34,032 nt of DNA from NCBI GenBank assembly GCA_009773755.1, contig WSZJ01000032.1:1-34032 (forward strand), read 5' to 3'. Below are positions 29,577 to 34,032 of the stretch, piece after piece. The DNA comes from Planctomycetota bacterium. GTDB taxonomy: Bacteria; Planctomycetota; MHYJ01; WSZJ01. The notes under the pieces are model-generated. The model saw only the letters and a program-made list of their open reading frames with translations, was not told where the DNA came from and searched no databases. The translations under genes and the position numbers were made by a program. How positions within the stretch are numbered: position 1 is the stretch's first letter; each line of letters opens with the position of its first letter.

Positions 29577-30995
29577 CTAAAGACCGATCGACACGTGCTT
29601 CACCTCAACGTACTCCTCGATCCCCCACTTCCCGCCTTCCCGCCCGATTCCACTTTCCTTCATCCCACCGAACGGCGCCTGCGGGACGCCCGGCGACGGG
29701 TCGTTCGCGCCGATGATGCCGTACTCCAGCGCCTCCGCGACACGAAACAGTCTCGAGGCGTCTTTCGTGTAGAAGTACGCCGCGAGCCCGTACGGTGTGT
29801 CGTTCGCAAGCCTCACGACCTCTTCCTCCGTCTTGAACGCCACGACCGGCGCCACGGGCCCGAACGTCTCCTCGCGCAGCACCTTGGCCTCCGGCGGCAC
29901 GCCCGTCATGACCGTCGGCTCGAACCACCTTGCGTCCTTCACCCTCCCGCCGCACAGGATCTTCGCCCCGTGCCGCCTCGCGTCCTCGACGTGTTCGATC
30001 ACCTTCTTCATCCCGCTTTCGTCGATCATCGGCCCGACCTGCGTCTTTTCGTCCAGGCCGTCGCCGAGCACGAGGGCCGAAGCGCGTTCCACGAGCTTTT
30101 TCGCGAACGCGTCGTGAACTTCCTGCTGCACGTACACGCGATTCGCGCAGATGCAGGTCTGTCCCGAATTACGGAACTTGTTCGAAACGCAGCCGTCGGC
30201 GGCGCGGTCGAGATCGGCGTCGGCGAAGACGATGAAGGGAGCGTGGCCGCCGAGTTCGAGCGAGACGCGCTTGAGCCCGTCGGCCGCGCCGCGCATCAGG
30301 AGCTTGCCGACTTCGGTGCTCCCTGTAAACGCGATCTTCCGCACTTTCGGATGAGCGAGCATCTCCTTCGCGATCGATTCCGGATTTCCCGTGATCACGT
30401 TCAGCACGCCAGCGGGCAGTCGTGCTTCCTCGAACAACTCCGCCAGCGCGAACGCCGACAGCGGAGTCTGCTCCGCGGGCTTGATGACCACTGCGCACCC
30501 CGCCGCGAGCGCGGGCGCGATCTTGCGCGTGACCATCGCCGCGGGAAAATTCCAGGGCGTAATCGCCGCAACGACGCCCAGCGGCTGCTTCAGCACAAGG
30601 TGCCGCTTCCCCGCCACGCTCGCCGGGATCGTCTCGCCGTAAACGCGCCGGGCCTCCTCCGCGCTCCACCGCACGAAATCCGCGGCGTACTGGATCTCGG
30701 CCAGCGCTTCCCGGATCGGTTTGCCGTTTTCCCTCGTCAGCAATGTCGCGAGCTCGCGCGCGCGTCCGAGCATCTGGGCGTACACGTTGAAAAGGATGTT
30801 GGCGCGTTCGATGGCGGGGAGGGCAGCCCATGCCGGGAAAGCGGCGGAAGCGGCGTCCAGGGCGCGCCGCGCCTCGGCGGCGCCGCAGTCGGGGACGCGC
30901 GCGATCTCTTCCTGGGTCGCCGGATTACGGACGGAGAAGGTGGCGCCGCCGTCAGCGCCCGCCCACTTCCCTCCGATCCAGTTCAGGTTCTTCAC
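29577..30995 (-). CDS. gabD: succinate-semialdehyde-type dehydrogenase
   Basis: The 472-residue enzyme oxidises an aldehyde, most likely succinate semialdehyde, with NAD(P). Key sites are N149 in PWNFP, KPAEQTPLS (172-180), FTGSTEVGK, the base E247 in LELGGHAPF and the nucleophile C281 in SGQTCICANR. These words match the GabD branch, and the final PFGGMKESGIGREGG is also typical. The GTG start at 30995 fits the first strand; the upstream region is a GGGATGGG word and carries only a poor ribosome site. It lies between aspA and elbB on the same strand. It is unlike the dehydrogenase at 11046. Confidence 0.9.
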   Translation of the reverse strand: MKNLNWIGGKWAGADGGATFSVRNPATQEEIARVPDCGAAEARRALDAASAAFPAWAALPAIERANILFNVYAQMLGRARELATLLTRENGKPIREALAEIQYAADFVRWSAEEARRVYGETIPASVAGKRHLVLKQPLGVVAAITPWNFPAAMVTRKIAPALAAGCAVVIKPAEQTPLSAFALAELFEEARLPAGVLNVITGNPESIAKEMLAHPKVRKIAFTGSTEVGKLLMRGAADGLKRVSLELGGHAPFIVFADADLDRAADGCVSNKFRNSGQTCICANRVYVQQEVHDAFAKKLVERASALVLGDGLDEKTQVGPMIDESGMKKVIEHVEDARRHGAKILCGGRVKDARWFEPTVMTGVPPEAKVLREETFGPVAPVVAFKTEEEVVRLANDTPYGLAAYFYTKDASRLFRVAEALEYGIIGANDPSPGVPQAPFGGMKESGIGREGGKWGIEEYVEVKHVSIGL

Positions 30996-31000
30996 GGGCG

Positions 31001-31065
31001 CCCCATCCCAATCCCCATCCCGATCCCTCCCCATCCCGCTCCCGTTTTTTCCCCATCCCCTGCCG
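31001..31065. repeat. GGGATGGG word repeat
   Basis: On the minus strand GGGATGGG, GGGATCGG and GGGAGCGG words fill the 72-nt gap between the aspA stop (31068) and the next GTG. It includes a TTTTTT run on the plus strand. The 3' end doubles as the only purine-rich stretch available for ribosome binding by gabD. Confidence 0.8.
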
Positions 31066-31067
31066 TT

Positions 31068-32462
31068 CTACTCATGAATCCCCGGCTCTGTCAGCTTCCG
31101 CGCGTCGAGTATCTCAAGCACCTTCTCCCGGGGCATCAGCCCCTTCTCGACCACGACCTCGACGATCGACTTTTTCTTCGCCAGCGCTTCTTTGATGCAC
31201 TCCGCTACTTTCAGGTAACCAAGCACGGGGTTGAGCGCCGTGCCGATTGTGGCGTTGATGTCGGCGAAGTGTTTGCAGCGTTCGGCGTCGGCGGCGGTGC
31301 CGTCGACGCAGCGTTCGCAGAGGACGTTGACGCCGTTGGCGAGCCACTGGATCGACGAGATCAGCTCGTAGCCGATGATCGGCATCATGACGTTGAGCTC
31401 GAGCTGTCCTGCCTGGGCGCAGTAGCTGACGGTCTGGCAGCGGCCGAGGATCGCGAAGCCGAGCTGGTTGACCATTTCGAGGATCGAGGGGTTGATTTTC
31501 CCCGGCATGATCGAACTCCCCGGCTGCACAGCAGGGACGCGGATCTCGGCGAGCCCGGTGAGCGGGCCGCTGCAAAGCAGGCGCATGTCGTTGCAGATGC
31601 GAGTGAGGTCGAGCACGAAGCTCTGGATCGCGAGCGCGACGTCCTGGATCGGGCGCATCGACTGCATCGCCTCGAAATAGTCGCCGGCCATGCGCAGCTT
31701 CTCGCCCGTCTGCTCGGAAAGCGCCTTCGCGACCCGAGGCCGGTACTCCGCGTGAACGTTCATTCCCGTCCCCGCCGCGCTTCCGCCCAGCCCCAGCTCG
31801 CGCAACCCGTCCGCGCTCGCTTCGATCGACTTCGCGTGCCGCCCGCAGTTGAACGCGTACGCGCCGAATTCCTGCCCGAGCCGCACGGGGACCGCGTCCT
31901 GCAGGTGCGTCCGCCCGGTTTTCACGACCCCGTCGAATTCCTTCGCCTTCGCTCCAAAGCTCTTCTCAAGCCGCCCAACCGCTTTCACAAGCCCGGGAAG
32001 CACATCCAGCGCCGCGAGCCGGATCGCCGTCGGAATCACGTCGTTCGTCGACTGCCCCATGTTCACGTGGTCGTTCGGCGAGCACAGCGACACGTCGCCA
32101 CGCTTCCCACCGAGAATCTCGCACGCCCGGCTCGCAAGCACCTCGTTGCAGTTCATGTTGTGCGACGTCCCCGCGCCCGCCTGGAAAATGTCGACGACGA
32201 ACTGGTCGGCGTGCAGCCCCGAAAGCACCTCGTCCGCCGCCTTCACGATCGCGTCCGCCTTCTCCTTCGGCAGCAGCTTCAGCCCCTTGTGCACCTTCGC
32301 CGCCGCCTTCTTGATCTGGATCGTGGCCTTCACGAACGCAGGAAGCGGCCTGAGCCCGCTGATAGGGTAGTTTTCGACGGCGCGCTGCGTCTGGACGCCG
32401 TAGTACGCGGCTGCCGGGACCTTCAACTCGCCGAGCGAGTCCTTCTCGATGCGGAAATCCAT
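31068..32462 (-). CDS. aspA: aspartate ammonia-lyase
   Basis: The 464-residue product belongs to the fumarase/aspartase family. The loop GSSIMPGKINP (315-325) holds the catalytic Ser and the binding Lys and Asn. GTSHNMNCNEV and NDHVNMGQSTNDV form the other two active-site regions. The N-terminus MDFRIEKDSLGELKVP and the words RVPAVQPGSS match aspartases rather than class II fumarases, which usually have LPENEPGSS. So it would interconvert aspartate with fumarate and ammonia. AGGAGA lies 8 nt before the ATG. A fumarase role cannot be ruled out. Confidence 0.87.
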   Translation of the reverse strand: MDFRIEKDSLGELKVPAAAYYGVQTQRAVENYPISGLRPLPAFVKATIQIKKAAAKVHKGLKLLPKEKADAIVKAADEVLSGLHADQFVVDIFQAGAGTSHNMNCNEVLASRACEILGGKRGDVSLCSPNDHVNMGQSTNDVIPTAIRLAALDVLPGLVKAVGRLEKSFGAKAKEFDGVVKTGRTHLQDAVPVRLGQEFGAYAFNCGRHAKSIEASADGLRELGLGGSAAGTGMNVHAEYRPRVAKALSEQTGEKLRMAGDYFEAMQSMRPIQDVALAIQSFVLDLTRICNDMRLLCSGPLTGLAEIRVPAVQPGSSIMPGKINPSILEMVNQLGFAILGRCQTVSYCAQAGQLELNVMMPIIGYELISSIQWLANGVNVLCERCVDGTAADAERCKHFADINATIGTALNPVLGYLKVAECIKEALAKKKSIVEVVVEKGLMPREKVLEILDARKLTEPGIHE

Positions 32463-32497
32463 GGAAGTTTCTCCTGGAAGATTTCGTACGGGCGGCC

Positions 32498-32526
32498 ACG
32501 ATATCCCTGCGCGGAATGAAGGTGAA
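32498..32526 (-). promoter_or_regulatory. probable aspA promoter
   Basis: On the minus strand TTCACC (32526-32521), a 17-nt spacer and TATCGT (32503-32498) lie in the 79-nt gap after the TPR gene. The leader would be about 30 nt and includes the AGGAGA ribosome site. The -35 resembles TTCACG at 24170. Confidence 0.4.
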
Positions 32527-32541
32527 GCGAAAGCGCGGGAG

Positions 32542-34032
32542 CTACCCCAGGGCCTCGAGCAACTTCGCGTGGTAGACGTCGCCAACCCTGCGGGCGATCT
32601 CCAGTGAGGCAAGGCGGCGGCCCTCGGCCTCGGCCCTGTTTCCCAGGAAGCGATTCGCTTCGACGAGGTTCACGGCCAGGTCGAACCAGTCCTCGAAAGG
32701 CAAATCGTCTTCGGAAGGGACGGCGAATGACGCGAGCCAGGTTCGAGCCTCTTCAAGTCTCCCGGCGCGCGCTGCGATGGCCGAAAGCGCGGCCCGCGCG
32801 CACGAGCAGGCCGCGGTGCGGCTCTGCGATTCGGGAAGCGCGAGCAGGCTCTCGAACGCCGTCCGGGCGCCGTCCGGGTCGCAGCGCTGCAGGACAAAGC
32901 CCCTGGTCCACGCCGTAAATGACTTCCAGCCCGCATCGTGGTTCTTTGATGCGACCAGCTGCCGCTGCAGCAGGGCCTCCAATTCGTCCGGGCGACCGGA
33001 GGCCGCGGCGGCGAGGGCGGCCGCCCTGAGTGCGGGCGAGAGAAACTGGGGGGCGTTCGCGCGATCGAACTCCTCTATCGCGAGCCTGGCCTCCGAGAGT
33101 GCCTCCGCCGGGAGACCCCTCAGGTAACGAATCCGCGAATGCCCGATTCGCACGAGGGCGACTGCCAGGGAATCCCCGATTTCGAGCCGGATCGCGGTCG
33201 ATTCCTTCATGAGGCGCTCGGCTCGCTCGAGATCGCCGGCATCCAGGGCGATGTTGGCCAGGCCGAACTGCGCGAGCGCCATGCCCGCCCGATGGCCGAG
33301 GGCGCGGCTGAGGTCGAGCGACTCGGCAAAAAAACTTCGCGCCTCCTCCCTTTCATCCGCGTGATAAACCGTAGTCCCCAGATTTCCCAGCGTCTTGGCG
33401 ATCCCCCACCGGTCGCCGATCCGGCGCTGAAGCTGGAGAGCCTCTTCCAACGCCTGGCGCGCCGCTGGCAACTTGCCTGCAGCATGGAGGGAGAGACCGA
33501 GGTTTCCGAGATAAGCGGCGGCGTGGCGCTCGTCACCGGTCTCGCGAGCCAGGGAAATGGCCTCGGAGATAAGACGGATGGTCTCTTCGCGCTCGCCACA
33601 GGACCAATGAATCTGCGCTCGCAGACTGAGCAGCGCCATGAGGTGCGCCCGGTCGCCGGTGGAGCGGAAGAGAGGCTCTTCCGCGGCGGCGAGGGCGAGC
33701 GCCTCTTCGTATCGGTGCAGGTGTGACAGCGCGCGCATCACGCGGAGGGCGGCGCTGCGACGGAAGTCCTCGTCGGGCGAAGCAGCGAGCGCCGCGCGGC
33801 TTGCGGAATGGCTCGCGGCGAGATTCGAAAGCGCAAACTGTGCGTCGGCGGTCACGGCCTGCGAGCCGGCCACTTCGGCGGGAGTCGCATTCGTCGAGTC
33901 GACCACGCTTCGGGCCTCGGCGCAGGCATCGCGAAAATCTCCGCCGAAGCAAAGAGCTTCAGCCAGGACCAGGCGGTTCGAAACACAGGGGTCCAGGCGC
34001 ACGGCGTCGCGCGCGGCGGCGGCCGCCTCCGT
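32542..34032 (-). CDS. TPR-repeat protein, 5' end beyond window
   Basis: The reading frame is open to the right edge, so only the last 496 codons are seen. The product is a solenoid of roughly nine to eleven TPR-like helical hairpins, with spacing near 40 residues and typical A/G/Y/A positions (for example HAAAYLGNLGLSLHAAGKLP and GIAKTLGNLGTTVYHADERE). No membrane segment or catalytic domain is visible in this part. Such long TPR tails often follow a kinase or ATPase domain in signalling proteins, but what precedes it here is unknown. It ends 79 nt before aspA. Confidence 0.75.
   Translation of the reverse strand, partial: TEAAAAARDAVRLDPCVSNRLVLAEALCFGGDFRDACAEARSVVDSTNATPAEVAGSQAVTADAQFALSNLAASHSASRAALAASPDEDFRRSAALRVMRALSHLHRYEEALALAAAEEPLFRSTGDRAHLMALLSLRAQIHWSCGEREETIRLISEAISLARETGDERHAAAYLGNLGLSLHAAGKLPAARQALEEALQLQRRIGDRWGIAKTLGNLGTTVYHADEREEARSFFAESLDLSRALGHRAGMALAQFGLANIALDAGDLERAERLMKESTAIRLEIGDSLAVALVRIGHSRIRYLRGLPAEALSEARLAIEEFDRANAPQFLSPALRAAALAAAASGRPDELEALLQRQLVASKNHDAGWKSFTAWTRGFVLQRCDPDGARTAFESLLALPESQSRTAACSCARAALSAIAARAGRLEEARTWLASFAVPSEDDLPFEDWFDLAVNLVEANRFLGNRAEAEGRRLASLEIARRVGDVYHAKLLEALG

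Noticed and set aside
29463-32519. A 1018-codon plus-strand open frame
   Set aside because: It runs antisense across two complete enzymes (gabD and aspA) and is Arg/His/Leu-rich, as expected of a shadow frame in GC-rich DNA. It has no recognisable domain.
1-34032. tRNA, rRNA and riboswitch signals
   Set aside because: I saw no tRNA cloverleaf, rRNA stretch or known riboswitch core in the intergenic regions, though a covariance-model search was not possible here.

Overview
The window is GC-rich, densely coded bacterial DNA with no rRNA, tRNA, CRISPR array, transposase or phage gene that I can see. Several gene types suggest a planctomycete-like lineage: small-zinc-ribbon membrane proteins of the CxC...CPxCG type, a peptidase-MA-like metallopeptidase and many secreted or anchored coiled-coil proteins. 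No phylogenetic marker is present, so this is a moderate inference. Many intergenic spaces carry short low-complexity word repeats, a style familiar from metagenome-assembled genomes.

Region 1 (1-7451, minus strand) is a one-directional array of six paralogous genes, each 343-368 codons. Every product has an N-terminal membrane anchor, an Ala/Pro-rich linker, a coiled coil and a conserved helical region ending in an L(T/S)xxQ...W motif. A 51-residue membrane peptide sits among them. I do not recognise the family; it is the best candidate here for an undescribed system.

Region 2 (7642-10837, plus) is transcribed divergently from the array. It encodes a small helical protein, a zinc-ribbon membrane protein and a 733-residue relative of it whose Yip1-like membrane domain appears split by a large two-repeat beta domain.

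Region 3 (11046-17950, plus) is a CoA-ester and aldehyde catabolic cluster: aldehyde dehydrogenase, two enoyl-CoA hydratases, a zinc-type dehydrogenase, the carbon-starvation transporter CstA and 3-hydroxyacyl-CoA dehydrogenase. It is followed by a BioH-like hydrolase without a normal start codon, a PrsW-type protease with zinc ribbons, two tandem paralogous lipoproteins and a secreted metallopeptidase (to 22716).

Region 4 (22931-26838) holds a SPASM radical SAM enzyme, a 95-residue flagellar-rod-like mini protein, an unknown protein, a RibD-C-type reductase, a PaaI-type thioesterase and a NUDIX hydrolase.

Region 5 (26839-34032, minus) contains a RES/Xre toxin-antitoxin pair, thioredoxin reductase, ElbB, a succinate-semialdehyde-type dehydrogenase, aspartase and the 3' part of a TPR protein cut by the window edge. 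AspA and GabD would both feed C4 acids into central metabolism.

Two genome-wide habits stand out. First, many solitary or first genes have a TAnnnT hexamer 6-7 nt before the start codon, as expected for leaderless transcripts. Second, low-complexity repeat words, often folded as long hairpins, begin at or within about 20 nt of stop codons.
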